64,000 nt of DNA. Source: Dolichospermum sp. DET69 (GTDB lineage Bacteria; Cyanobacteriota; Cyanobacteriia; Cyanobacteriales; Nostocaceae). The stretch lies in assembly GCA_017355425.1 (NCBI GenBank), contig CP070233.1, positions 2,459,501 through 2,523,500 on the forward strand, in the 5' to 3' direction. Every line of letters starts with the position of its first letter. The first letter of the stretch is position 1. Both the position numbers and the translations under genes were made by a program. Shown here piece after piece: positions 50,431 to 60,144 of the stretch. Below the pieces are notes generated by a model that made no database searches, was not told where the DNA came from, and was given only the letters and a program-made list of their open reading frames with translations.

Positions 50431-50676
50431 ATGCGAGAATCAGTAATTTATCAAGATATTTTCCAAAAAGGTGAGAAGCAAGGTGAAAAACTCGGTAGGA
50501 CAAAAGGTGAACAAAGGACAATTATCCGTCAACTTACTCGCAGGTTTGGAGAATTAGATTCATCATTGGTTGATAAAATAAAAACTCTGAATATTGAAAA
50601 GTTGGATAATTTAGCAGATGCTTTATTAGACTTTTCAAATATCAATGATTTGGTAACTTGGTTAAATGATAATTAG
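50431..50676 (+). CDS. Free-standing C-terminal Rpn protein (copy 3)
   Basis: The 81-residue frame begins MRESVIYQDIFQKGEKQG and ends VTWLNDN, homologous only to the internal product of copies 1 and 2. Homology upstream starts at GAGGACATT, that is at the ribosome-binding site; before it lies a hairpin (AGTCCGTTTTAACGGACT). Thus only the putative antitoxin cistron with its ribosome-binding site remains. It could be a truncated pseudogene, but the open frame, start and ribosome-binding site are intact and the sequence has diverged while staying open. Confidence 0.65.
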   Translation: MRESVIYQDIFQKGEKQGEKLGRTKGEQRTIIRQLTRRFGELDSSLVDKIKTLNIEKLDNLADALLDFSNINDLVTWLNDN

Positions 50677-50699
50677 TTAGGGAATTGCGTAATAATAAT

Positions 50700-51300
50700 T
50701 TTATTTTGTCTGAATCAGGATATCCAGGATTTAAGGATTTACAGGATGTTATTGGTAATTTGTTTGTGAATATTTGAGATTATAATAAAATTAAGTTACA
50801 CTAGTAGTCAATCAATAATAGCAAATAAATTATCAAATCATTTATTCATTATATATCATCCTCAAATCTGTATTTCTCATAGACAATAAAACACTTACAT
50901 CCTGAAAATCCTATAATCCTGGACATCCTGATTCAGACAATTACCAATTACCAAACACCAAACAAAAAATATCAAAACAACATCCTGAAAATCCTATAAT
51001 CCTGAAAATCCTGATTCAGACAATTACCAATTACCAAACACCAAACAGAAAATTTATTAACAACACCCTGTAAATCCTATAATCCTGGACATCCTGATTC
51101 AGACAAATAACAATTACCAAACACCACACAAAAAATTTATCAACAACATCCTGAAAATCCTATAATCCTGGACATCCTGATTCAGACAAATAACAATTAC
51201 CAAACACCAAACAGAAAATTTATCAACAGCATCCTGAAAATCCTATAATCCTGGAAATCCTGATATGGCTAACGCCACGCTACGCTATCAGACAATTTCC
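50700..51300. repeat. Repeat array after Rpn copy 3
   Basis: An inverted unit (TGTCTGAATCAGGATATCC) starts the array at 50706. About five direct copies follow from 50895 with ~84 bp period, the last holding GGCTAACGCCACGCTACGC between CCTGA and TCAGACAAT. The array ends at the 3' end of the restriction-modification gene. Confidence 0.88.
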
Positions 51301-51307
51301 CCATTCC

Positions 51308-51886
51308 CTAAAACATCTCAATCTGTTTCATATCATTATTCACTTCCTCCTGTACCTTCTTCTTCCCCCCACCTTTCGCTTTTTTCTTCCCTTTATCATG
51401 CAAACCTTGGGCGACTTCTTGGGCGTATCTTTGATGATTTAATTGCAATAATCTATCTAATATTTCTCTGCGGGCATTTTCGCAAATCGTGAAACGGATA
51501 CCTTGTTTTGTATCATGAAAATCATGATCTAATTCTATATCTTCCCAATCATAAGCAACAGCTACGGCGTTATCCATTTCTATGTGTAATGTGCGTAATT
51601 GTTCAATATCTGGGTTGGTTTCGTCGGGGTTGTGAAAACGGTTATAGGTTTTGGTTAATCCCTCTTGATGGGTTAACATGATTTTTTGGCGGTGAGTGTA
51701 ATATTTTTCGCCTATTTCTTCTAGGTTTGCGGTTGATGTGGGGAAGGTGAATGTTTGAAAACAATCTGAAGGAGAATAATTAACAGTAAACCAAAAAGTT
51801 TTTCCCAAAGAGTGATTTTTACGGAGTGCTGACGCTATTGCTACAGACGCAGCAGGCATCACTAACAAAATACGACAGATACTCAT
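51308..51886 (-). pseudogene. C-terminal part of interrupted type IIG-like restriction-modification gene
   Basis: From 51783 downward the frame reads NYSPSDCFQTFTFP (last bases before the element), then LHIEMDNAVAVAYDWEDIEL and FTICENARREILDRLLQLNH. This is the end of Eco57I-type methylase-nuclease proteins of cyanobacteria. The first ~34 residues of the frame (to 51784) are insertion-sequence DNA. The other part of the gene is at 53307-55859. Removing the element and one TTAAT joins KDI to NYSPSDC in frame. Confidence 0.85.
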
Positions 51887-53306
51887 GTACTATAGAATAC
51901 CAAATATATAAGAAATAGTTATCATAATTTGCACTGGATCAAAATATGAAATGATGAAAGTAGTGTGTAGCATATTGGCTGAAAAAATTGACTGTTTCAT
52001 CTCTAACAAAAGCCACGCGGGGCGAGTCTACAGAAGAACTCGTTTTAACCGACTCAGAAACTCTTGATGAGGTTATTCAGTGTTTAGTAGAAAATTTTTC
52101 GATTGAAACGCAAGGAGCCTGTGACCAACAAACTTTATTCGAGATTCTGGTTAAAGCAGCCAGCACTGGAGACAGTATTGAAAACACAGCTAAATTGTTA
52201 AAAAATATTCCGACAGCTAATGATATTAGATATCATCTCAATAAAATTAACAATTTTGAGGAATTAGAAGCGCAAATAAATCAAGCATTAAAAAGTCGAA
52301 TTCCTTTAGGATTAAAAAAAGGGTGTTTGAAAATAGCGATTGATTTAAATTTAATTTGTTATTATGGTCAACCAACATCGTCAGAATTACCCTACATATA
52401 TCGAAGTGAAGCTAAATCTGGTACTAATTCATTTTATGCCTATGCCACTTTATATGTTATTAGTAATAATAAGCGTGTAACTCTAGCAATAAGAGGTGTT
52501 CGCCAATTAGATACTAGTGTGGCTTTAATTACTTATTTATTAGCAGAACTTGAATCCCTAAAAATAAATGTAAAAAAACTCTATTTGGATAGGGGATTTT
52601 TTAATACTCCTGTAATTAGATGGTTACAGGCATTAGATATTCCCTTTCTTATGCCTGCTATCAAGACTGGAAAAAAAGGAGGAATCAAACAATTCCTCAA
52701 GGGTAAAAAAAGTTATAAAACTACCTATACTATTACAAGAGACAAAGATGATTTTGTCACATTTGATTTATGGATCGTCTGTAAATATAGAAAGGGAAAG
52801 CATAAAAAGCATGGGGTTCAATACTTTGTTTATGTTGCTTATAAGGTCAAAACAAATTTAAATTATATCTATCAAGATTATCGAAAAAGATTTGGCATTG
52901 AAACCAGTTATCGTCTGAAAAATATTTGTCGAATTAAGACGAATAACAAAAATCCAGTCTTGAGATTACTATTCATTGGAATATCCTTTCTTCTAATTAA
53001 CATCTGGGTGAATCTACTATGGCTCAAAATCAGTCGTAAAAGGAAAGGTAGTAGATTAATTTATCGCACACTTTTTACACTCAAACAGATGTTAGCCTTT
53101 TTATCTCAAGCCCTACAGAAGAAATATCAAGTCGTTGAAAGCATTTATATTCCATCCGGTTAGCGTCAAGAAATTATTAACCAGCTAATCATAAGTAATT
53201 ATTATCTATACTATGTCTGCTGATTAGAGTATCGGGAATAAAAAAGTATTTTATACTACACAGTATTTGGCGATCTCCCTTCAGGAAAAAACTTTTTGGT
53301 TTACTG
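51784..53306. mobile_element. ISH3-like insertion sequence, 1523 bp
   Basis: The element has ~20 bp terminal inverted repeats (CAGTAAACCAAAAAGTTTTT) and 5 bp target duplications ATTAA at 51779-51783 and 53307-53311. It contains one transposase gene. It sits inside a restriction-modification gene on the opposite strand; the reconstructed target is an uninterrupted reading frame. Confidence 0.9.
51988..53163 (+). CDS. ISH3-family-like DDE transposase
   Basis: The 391-residue protein has the IS4-superfamily DDE layout: first Asp in LKIAIDLNLICYYGQP (about residue 116), second in VKKLYLDRGFFNTPVIRWL (about 204), and the Glu in the RKRFGIETSYRLKNICR motif (the Y-(2)-R-(3)-E-(6)-K signature region, about 300). 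The combination of the CYYG motif, 5 bp target duplication and ~20 bp ends points to ISH3. The apparent start is a TTG at 51988. The frame is intact, so the element may be active. Confidence 0.87.
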   Translation: MTVSSLTKATRGESTEELVLTDSETLDEVIQCLVENFSIETQGACDQQTLFEILVKAASTGDSIENTAKLLKNIPTANDIRYHLNKINNFEELEAQINQALKSRIPLGLKKGCLKIAIDLNLICYYGQPTSSELPYIYRSEAKSGTNSFYAYATLYVISNNKRVTLAIRGVRQLDTSVALITYLLAELESLKINVKKLYLDRGFFNTPVIRWLQALDIPFLMPAIKTGKKGGIKQFLKGKKSYKTTYTITRDKDDFVTFDLWIVCKYRKGKHKKHGVQYFVYVAYKVKTNLNYIYQDYRKRFGIETSYRLKNICRIKTNNKNPVLRLLFIGISFLLINIWVNLLWLKISRKRKGSRLIYRTLFTLKQMLAFLSQALQKKYQVVESIYIPSG

Positions 53307-55859
53307 ATTAATATCTTTTCGCATTGTAGAACTATATTCCCAAGCCCAATGATAATGAAAATTAGATTGTATGACAGCAAATGATCTATATTCTTTAAAT
53401 GGAAATACAGCCAATCTGTGAGCAAAAACAATATTTTTTGAAGCAAAAGCAAATCCTAAATGATTATTAACAAGTGAAAGAACTAACACTCGTTCCATTT
53501 TTGCGATCGCACTATAAAGTTCTGAACGAATTCGCCAAAACTGCCACCAAGGTGCAGATGCAACATCAGCAGCTTTATTTAATCTTTCTGATTTAACTTT
53601 TTCTTCTAAAATCGCTAAACAATCAGGATAATCACTTGCATAGGGTCTACCTTTAGGATTTTTCAGGTCATCATGTTCAGCATCTAAAGGCCAATCTTTA
53701 AAATTAATTACCCAACGATTTGGAGACTGATCAGGATTGGTATTCAAATCTTGTCCATTCAAATAAGGAAATAAAACATCTTGATTTTTTGCATCCTTTT
53801 CAATTAATGCTTGTGCCTCTTCTGGAGTCAAAACAAAACCCATCCCCAAAACTAAAGTACCTTGAAAAGATTTATCTCGATTTGCTGCTAACTGATCAGG
53901 ATTACCAGATGTTTTACCAGGAATTGTTAAAAATGCTGTAATTCCATCAACAGGCTTTTCATCTAAAATAAAATCACCATTCCAATTACCTTTTCTTGAC
54001 CAAACATAAGCCACTTCTAAACTTGCAATACCCGGACAAGTTCTACTAGGTACAGCCCGATAAATGGTACAATCTTCTATTAACTGGTCTAACCCTACTT
54101 CCCTTGTATCACCTTGAGAAATGGTATTAGTTGCAATTAACCCAAACCCACCATTTTTATTTAATAAATGTTTAGCTTTGAGGAAGAAGTAAGCACAAAA
54201 ATCAGCATTACCTTTTTTATCATTCCCAATCCATTTAACAATAAAATCTCGATAAACAGTACCCAAACTACCAGTAATTTTCTTACCACCCATAAACGGC
54301 GAATTTCCCACAAGTGAATCAAAACCTTTTTGGGAATGGGGAACACTTCGACTTTGTTCAGTACGAGTTGGTAATGAAGAATTGGTAGATTTTGATTTTG
54401 ACGACTTTGATTTTTGAGAACTCGAAGAATTAGCAACCAAAGATAAAGAACTATCAATAAAAACTTCAGGAAATTCTAACTCCCAATGAAACGGACGCAA
54501 CTTATCAAAATCAGGTAAAGCCTTACCCATACCATCAGGAATATCCGCACTTTCCCGAAACGCATTTAACAAAGTCTTCCTTAAACCTTCCCTTTCCTTC
54601 TCATTCCAATTATTCAAATAACTCCCCACCAATAAATTACAACCTTGACGTAAATCAAAACTAATTGCTTCAGCCTTTGTCAATAAAAACGCCTTGCGAT
54701 TTTGGTCTTCTGGAGTCAATACAGGTAAAGCCGCAATTTCTCGCCGTAACTCCACCATCTTATCAATTTCTCGGCGAATTTCCTCTGCAAATAATTCCAG
54801 TGTTCCAGTAATATCCAAATTCCAATAACCCAACTGTTCCAAACTCACACCAATTAACGAATCACCACATTTAAAAGCATGATCTAAAAAAGTAAAGGGA
54901 CGGTTTTTTTGCAACGTTATCAACCATAAAGATAACTTCGCCATTTCCACCGCCAACGGGTTTTTATCCACCCCATACAAACATCTATCCGCAATAATCC
55001 GCCTCGCCACCGTCAAGCGTTCATCAGCTTCCTTGGGAATTACGCACTCCTGTGGTACAGATTTTGACAGCGTACCCTCCGGCGCTACCACCACCTTACC
55101 AGGATTGGCCTTTTCCGCATTTTCCCAGGCTTCCACCAACCTTTCCGCCAAATAGCGACAAGTCTGCACTAAAAACGCCCCCGAACCCATAGCCATATCG
55201 CATATTTTCAACTGTAATAACTCAGCCGCAGATTTAAGTTGCCATTCCTGCTGCGGTTTCCCCTCCGCTACACCCTCATATACCAAAGGTTCTAAAGTAT
55301 ATTTGACAATTTCCTCAGTTAAATTCCGGGGTGTGTAGTGAGTTCCCGTTTCCCTTCTATCAGTCCCCTGAGTCACATACACACTACCAGCAGGAATCAC
55401 CACCGGATAACCTAAAGTATCCAACCGCACCAACCCCGCCAAGGGACGCACCTGGTTAAACAAATCCAGATCATTATTACAAGCAGTTAATAAACGTTGT
55501 TCCTCATAGCTTGTTAATTCCACCTGCAAAGCCTTTTTTAAAGCCGTCTCTGACCTGCCAGTAGCTTTTTTGAGAAATTTAATCAAATCCTGATTATCTT
55601 CCAGCTTAGGCTTTTTATCCGGGGTTTCTTCCCCATTTTGACTGCCATTTTTTTGACTTTTGACTTTTGACTTTTGACTTGAATTTTCCCCATTCCCAAT
55701 CCCCAATTCCCCATTCTCCAATTCCCCAATTCCCAATTCCCCCAACCCAATTTCCGGTTCTTGATACTTAGTCCCCACCAGTCCCAATACTGTTCGGTTA
55801 AGGCTAAAAAAACGAAAATACGTAGGTTGGGTTGAGGAACGAAACCCAACATTTTCCAT
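53301..55859 (-). pseudogene. N-terminal part of interrupted type IIG-like restriction-modification gene
   Basis: Up to 53307 the frame encodes a Eco57I/N6-adenine methylase-type protein: TGTHYTPRNLTEEIVKYTLE, motif I as DMAMGSGAFLVQTCRYLAE, RCLYGVDKNPLAVEMAKLSL, and motif IV as LVGNSPFMGGKKITG. The catalytic motif is normally NPPF/Y; here its second residue is Ser. The N-terminus is chimeric: residues ~1-26 come from a MITE, and ELGIGELENGELGIGNGE and SQKSKVKSQK come from heptamer repeats. The gene is cut by the insertion sequence after MRKDI. It is probably inactive as a full enzyme, although the methylase part is nearly complete. Normal length would be about 1000-1040 residues. Confidence 0.88.
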
Positions 55860-55920
55860 AGTTTATCAGTTTTATTAATAGGTTCTTTAGGTGGAAATTT
55901 TCGTTAACCGAACAGTATTG
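55786..55920. mobile_element. 135 bp MITE at the 5' end of the restriction-modification gene
   Basis: The ends CAATACTGTTCGGTTAA and the exact complement TTAACCGAACAGTATTG are 17 bp inverted repeats with TA inside each end (IS630-like). The middle carries GTAGGTTGGGTTGAGG..CCCAAC. It supplies the apparent start codon and first residues of the gene; a GTG at about 55776 is a possible native start. Confidence 0.75.
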
Positions 55921-56058
55921 TTTGTGGATGGGATTAAATCTTCGATTCAACTCACAGATAGACAAAAACTGATTTTACAGTTCCTTGCTGAATGTGGGTT
56001 GAACGCAGATAAACGCAGATAAGAACGGATGAATTAATGGATTTGATGATTCTTTGCA

Positions 56059-57273
56059 TTACTCCATAACGGCTAATACTGATTTTGGTAGGAGTTTTTC
56101 TTTAAACCAAATTATTCTCGCAGGGACGTTATCTAGTTTGACTCCAGCTTTTTCTAAATTCAATCTTTCGGAAATTGCTAAAATCAAATTATCACAATTT
56201 GCCTTTCTTACTTGAGCAAATTTCTTTTGTAAATATTCTGGTCGCCAATAACCAACTATTTCTAAAATAAATACGCGTCCGTCTGGATGAACTAGACGAA
56301 AATCGGGAATCATGACACTACCAGGAATGGGGATTAAATCTACTTCTCTTTCTAAAATCCAACCACTTTTTAAGGCATCCCATTTACTCGCAAATGATTC
56401 CTCCAACATACTATCATAGGGTTTACCTGGGGGATAGTGGGAGACTAATCCACATTCAGAATTAAGGGTGAAACGTCCTGTTTTCCATTCATTTGTGTAA
56501 AAATCACGGGTTTGTAAGGTGGCTGATAAACTCCATTTTGTCACATGAAGTAAAGCGGGAATTAATTTGGCTATAGCTAAACCGTAGCGAGTGCTGGGAG
56601 TAAATAAACTTGTCGGACCATCCACACTAATTGTAAAACCATGATCGGCATCACCTTCAATATAAGCCATTAATTGAAATAGTTTTAAATATCGAAATAA
56701 GAGTTTATATTCTCCGGGAACATTCCGATGAGCATTTAATATTAATTGACTGGCTTTATAAAAAATTCCTTGCACTTGAGATAAGTTATAACGATGTAAA
56801 ACATCTTCTGGTTTAGGAACATCAAAAGCAGTTAAAATTTTATTTTCTGATAAATCAGCATAAAGTCCATCTCGGATTTGAGCAGGTAAAACTTCTTGGT
56901 TGAGTTCTTGGCTTAAATCATCAGCTATTTTATTTAAAGTCATATCCGTTGATTCCCGACTAGCAACGGATTTTGTTGCTAAAGCAAATACCCTCGCTCT
57001 TAACATGAGTGGTTCGAGGGGACTGACTATTTCAAAGGTGCAAAAACTACTTTTGAGAATATATGCTAAACCCCGCTTCATGCGATAATCTGTCGTATCT
57101 CCTTCAAAGTCAGTTAATTGACGTTCTAATAATCCTTGAGTTTTACCAACTGCTTCTTGAAAAAAACTAATTAATTCAGTCGCTAAACTCAAATGTTTTT
57201 GATCAAGTTTCAGTCTTTTTGGGATAATTTCCTCGCCGTTTTGGCGGTGTATCAGTAGTTCTGTTGGTAACAT
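56059..57273 (-). CDS. DUF790 / Bax1-like nuclease
   Basis: The 404-residue protein matches DUF790 (Bax1): MLPTELLIHRQNGEEIIPKR, YRMKRGLAYILKSSFCTFEI, FTPSTRYGLAIAKLIPALL, and a PD-(D/E)XK-type core MIPDFRLVHPDGRVFILEIV then GYWRPEYLQKKF. Bax1 is the structure-specific nuclease partner of XPB in archaea. The gene overlaps the end of the XPB-like helicase gene by 71 bp in another frame, implying translational coupling. The pair probably acts in helix opening and incision during repair. Confidence 0.87.
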   Translation of the reverse strand: MLPTELLIHRQNGEEIIPKRLKLDQKHLSLATELISFFQEAVGKTQGLLERQLTDFEGDTTDYRMKRGLAYILKSSFCTFEIVSPLEPLMLRARVFALATKSVASRESTDMTLNKIADDLSQELNQEVLPAQIRDGLYADLSENKILTAFDVPKPEDVLHRYNLSQVQGIFYKASQLILNAHRNVPGEYKLLFRYLKLFQLMAYIEGDADHGFTISVDGPTSLFTPSTRYGLAIAKLIPALLHVTKWSLSATLQTRDFYTNEWKTGRFTLNSECGLVSHYPPGKPYDSMLEESFASKWDALKSGWILEREVDLIPIPGSVMIPDFRLVHPDGRVFILEIVGYWRPEYLQKKFAQVRKANCDNLILAISERLNLEKAGVKLDNVPARIIWFKEKLLPKSVLAVME

Positions 57274-58759
57274 CTTTCTTTTGGGTTGAATAATTAATTT
57301 CTAGTTGTTCTGCTGCTTTTAAATCGCTTTTCTTTTCACTACTATAAATAACTTGTAAATTTGCTTTTTGCGGCTTTTCTTCCCGGCTGTTATTTTCTCC
57401 CCTGCGTCTAGCTGAAGTCTTTTCTTCGCTGGTATCTTCGGCTATAACTTCATATAAAATTGCTTGTTTATTTTCTAAATTTCCTTTCCGTAATATTCTC
57501 CCCAATCGTTGAATATATTCCCTGGTTGAACCTGTCCCTGATAAAATAATGGCAATACTGGCTGCGGGAACATCTACACCTTCGTTTAAGACGTTAGAAG
57601 CAACTAAAGTATTATATTCACCTGATTTAAATTTAGTTAAAATTTCATGTCTTTCTTTGACTGGTGTTTGATGAGTAATTGCGGGAATTAATAAGTCTTG
57701 AGAAATGCGGTAAACTGTAGCATTATCAGCAGTAAAAATTAAAGTTCTTTCTAAAAAATGCGTGGCTAATAAATCCAGAAGTACCCGGATTTTTCCATCT
57801 GTGCCTAAAGCAATTTCTTTAGCTTGACGATGTGCTAACATTGCTTTCCTTCCCGGTTGAGAACGCGCACTCATTTGCACAAACATTTGCCAACCTTGGA
57901 GACTTCCTAAAGAGATTTTTGACTGCTTCAAAAAATCATTGCGAGTTTGAATTAACTGATTGTATTTTTCCCGTTCCAATTGGGATAATTTGACTTTAAT
58001 TTGCACAATTTCATGGGCTGCTAAAGCTTTACCAGCCAAATCTTCAGCGCGTTGACGATAAACCTCTTTACCAATGAGAATATTTAAATCAGCGTGTTTT
58101 CCATCTGTGCGTTCTGGGGTTGCGGAAAGTCCTAACCGATAGGGAGCGATCGCATATTCAGCAATAACTCTGTTAAAATCTGTAGGTAAATGGTGACATT
58201 CATCAAAAATTATCAAGGCATATTTATTACCCAAACTTTCTGCATGAATGGCTGCACTATCATAGGTAGCAACTAGAATTGCGGTTCTATCCCGTGAACC
58301 ACCCCCAAGTAAACCCACTTCCCCGTCAGGAAAAGCCGCTACTAAGTGGGCATACCACTGGTGCATTAAATCCAAAGTAGGGACGACAATTAATGTCGTG
58401 CGTGGTGTGGCTTGCATCGCCATTTGGGCTAAATAGGTCTTACCCGCTGCTGTCGGTAGCACAACTACCCCCTGTCGTCCTGCCAGTTTCCAAGCCGCTA
58501 ACGCCTCATTTTGGTGGGGATAGGGAGTCATTTCCAAACTAGCAATCAACTCTAAAGGATAAAAAGCCTTAGCTTCATCAATAAAATCTGTGGCTTCTGC
58601 TTGCAGGGCTTCAACTAAGGAACGATATCTAATTGCCGGAATACGGAATTTTTCAATTCTATCATCCCAAATTGCATAGTCTATCCAATTTTTACTGCGT
58701 GGTGGTGGGTGTAAAATTAACGTACCACGATCAAAAGTTAACGTCGGGGGACGAGCCAT
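57203..58759 (-). CDS. XPB-like DEAD/DEAH helicase
   Basis: The 518-residue SF2 helicase has motif I in VVLPTAAGKTYLAQMAM, motif II LIIFDECHHLPTDFNR, motif III GLSATPERTDGKH, and C-terminal motifs LVASNVLNEGVDVPAA (V) and EYIQRLGRILRKG (VI). An N-terminal damage-recognition-like segment (LTFDRGTLILHPPPR..WDDRIEKFRIPA) precedes the motor, as in XPB. With the overlapping Bax1-like gene this forms the XPB-Bax1 module known from archaea. The ~75-residue Lys/Glu-rich C-terminal tail lies in the overlap region and is low in complexity. Confidence 0.88.
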   Translation of the reverse strand: MARPPTLTFDRGTLILHPPPRSKNWIDYAIWDDRIEKFRIPAIRYRSLVEALQAEATDFIDEAKAFYPLELIASLEMTPYPHQNEALAAWKLAGRQGVVVLPTAAGKTYLAQMAMQATPRTTLIVVPTLDLMHQWYAHLVAAFPDGEVGLLGGGSRDRTAILVATYDSAAIHAESLGNKYALIIFDECHHLPTDFNRVIAEYAIAPYRLGLSATPERTDGKHADLNILIGKEVYRQRAEDLAGKALAAHEIVQIKVKLSQLEREKYNQLIQTRNDFLKQSKISLGSLQGWQMFVQMSARSQPGRKAMLAHRQAKEIALGTDGKIRVLLDLLATHFLERTLIFTADNATVYRISQDLLIPAITHQTPVKERHEILTKFKSGEYNTLVASNVLNEGVDVPAASIAIILSGTGSTREYIQRLGRILRKGNLENKQAILYEVIAEDTSEEKTSARRRGENNSREEKPQKANLQVIYSSEKKSDLKAAEQLEINYSTQKKDVTNRTTDTPPKRRGNYPKKTET

Positions 58760-58814
58760 TTATTTTTCCTCAATCCGGCTACACTGGTTTAACTACTCAT
58801 AACGCAAAACGGGC

Positions 58815-60110
58815 ATGATGACTAATATTAATGCTATCAAAACCCAGCTAGAGGCAATTATTAGACCAGAAATATGCGACTTCGAGACAAATGAAGATTT
58901 TGCCCAATCTTATCGAGAACAAAGACAAACTTTCCTGCTTAACCGCTTAGAATTACAAGCCCAACTGATGATGATCATTGGCTTAACACTGACTGCTTTT
59001 TTTATGTGGGTAAATGAAGGAATTACTAAAAAAATATACGCGCTTAAAATTGGCTTATTGCTAGAATTTTTTATTGTTGTCTGCTGGTTATTATGCAAAA
59101 CACCTCTAGCACGTCGTTATTTAGATATGTTTTTTTTGGGTTTATGCTGGTCTGCAACTTGTACTGTTCAAGTTTCTACAGCTTTATTATTTAACTATGT
59201 TGAACCCATGACAAATATTTGGAACTTGATGTTTCTGACTCAAGCCACAATTATTCCTGTAAAATGGCGGATACATTTAATAGCACAAGTGGGAACAATT
59301 ATCTGGTACTTAGGATTATATCTAATATACAGACCTACATTTAAATTTACAATTGATCACTATGTAGAGCAAGGTTTATATTTATTTTGGACGGGAACAA
59401 TTTGCATTTTTTCAGTTTATTTATATGAAAAACTCAAGAAAAAAGAATTTCGCGCTAAAAGAGAATTAGAAATAGCTCAAGAACAGTCAGAACGGCTATT
59501 ATTAAATATTTTACCTGCGGTAATTGCTAAACAATTAAAACATCATCCTACAACTATTGCCGACAGTTTTCATGCAGTGACAGTATTATTTGCCGATATT
59601 GTCGGTTTTACAGAATTATCAAGTCAGACATCACCAGCAGAATTAGTAGAATTATTAAATCAAATCTTTTGTTTATTTGACGAATTAGCAGAAATTCATA
59701 GCATAGAAAAAATTAAAACAATTGGTGATGCTTATATGGCTGTTGCTGGTTTACCTAATTATCGCAGTGATCATGCTTTAGCTATAGCAAATATGGCATT
59801 GGATATGCAAAAATCTGTGATCTATTTTAATAAAGAAAATAACCTATCTTTTCAACTTCGCATGGGTATTAGTACGGGACCAGTAGTTGCTGGGGTAATT
59901 GGTTTAAAGAAATTTGCTTATGATTTATGGGGTGATACTGTGAATACAGCTAGTAGGATGGAATCACATGGTATACCTGATCATATCCAAATTTGTGAAG
60001 CTACTTATGAGTTGTTGAAAGATAAATATTTGCTAGAAAAACGGGGTTTAATTAAAATTAAAGGTAAGGGGGAAATGATGACTTATTTACTACATGGAAG
60101 GAAGATATAA
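58815..60110 (+). CDS. Membrane-bound class III adenylate cyclase
   Basis: The 431-residue protein has about six N-terminal membrane helices (residues 45-210) and a C-terminal cyclase domain. Metal-binding Asp residues are in VLFADIVGFTELSSQTSP and KTIGDAYMAVAGLP; substrate Lys is in EKIKTIGD and Asp in AYDLWGDTVNTASRMES, the adenine-specifying pair. It makes cAMP at the membrane. It is divergent from the XPB-like gene. The signal sensed by the membrane part is unknown. Confidence 0.9.
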   Translation: MMTNINAIKTQLEAIIRPEICDFETNEDFAQSYREQRQTFLLNRLELQAQLMMIIGLTLTAFFMWVNEGITKKIYALKIGLLLEFFIVVCWLLCKTPLARRYLDMFFLGLCWSATCTVQVSTALLFNYVEPMTNIWNLMFLTQATIIPVKWRIHLIAQVGTIIWYLGLYLIYRPTFKFTIDHYVEQGLYLFWTGTICIFSVYLYEKLKKKEFRAKRELEIAQEQSERLLLNILPAVIAKQLKHHPTTIADSFHAVTVLFADIVGFTELSSQTSPAELVELLNQIFCLFDELAEIHSIEKIKTIGDAYMAVAGLPNYRSDHALAIANMALDMQKSVIYFNKENNLSFQLRMGISTGPVVAGVIGLKKFAYDLWGDTVNTASRMESHGIPDHIQICEATYELLKDKYLLEKRGLIKIKGKGEMMTYLLHGRKI

Positions 60111-60144
60111 TCTAGTAGAAGTCAGGAGTAAAACTGATTTAGTT

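Noticed and set aside
47710-51300. Regular ~84 bp repeats considered as CRISPR arrays
   Set aside because: Units are long and degenerate with no short conserved repeat alternating with unique spacers, and no cas gene is nearby.
51784-51886. First 34 residues of the C-terminal restriction-modification frame as a native N-terminus
   Set aside because: They are encoded by the insertion sequence end; the gene continues from the other side of the element.
55905-56024. Plus-strand frame FVDGIKSSIQLTDRQKLILQ and onward before the DUF790 gene
   Set aside because: Short, begins in the MITE end, and no family was recognised; it may be a gene scrap, but support is too weak to list.
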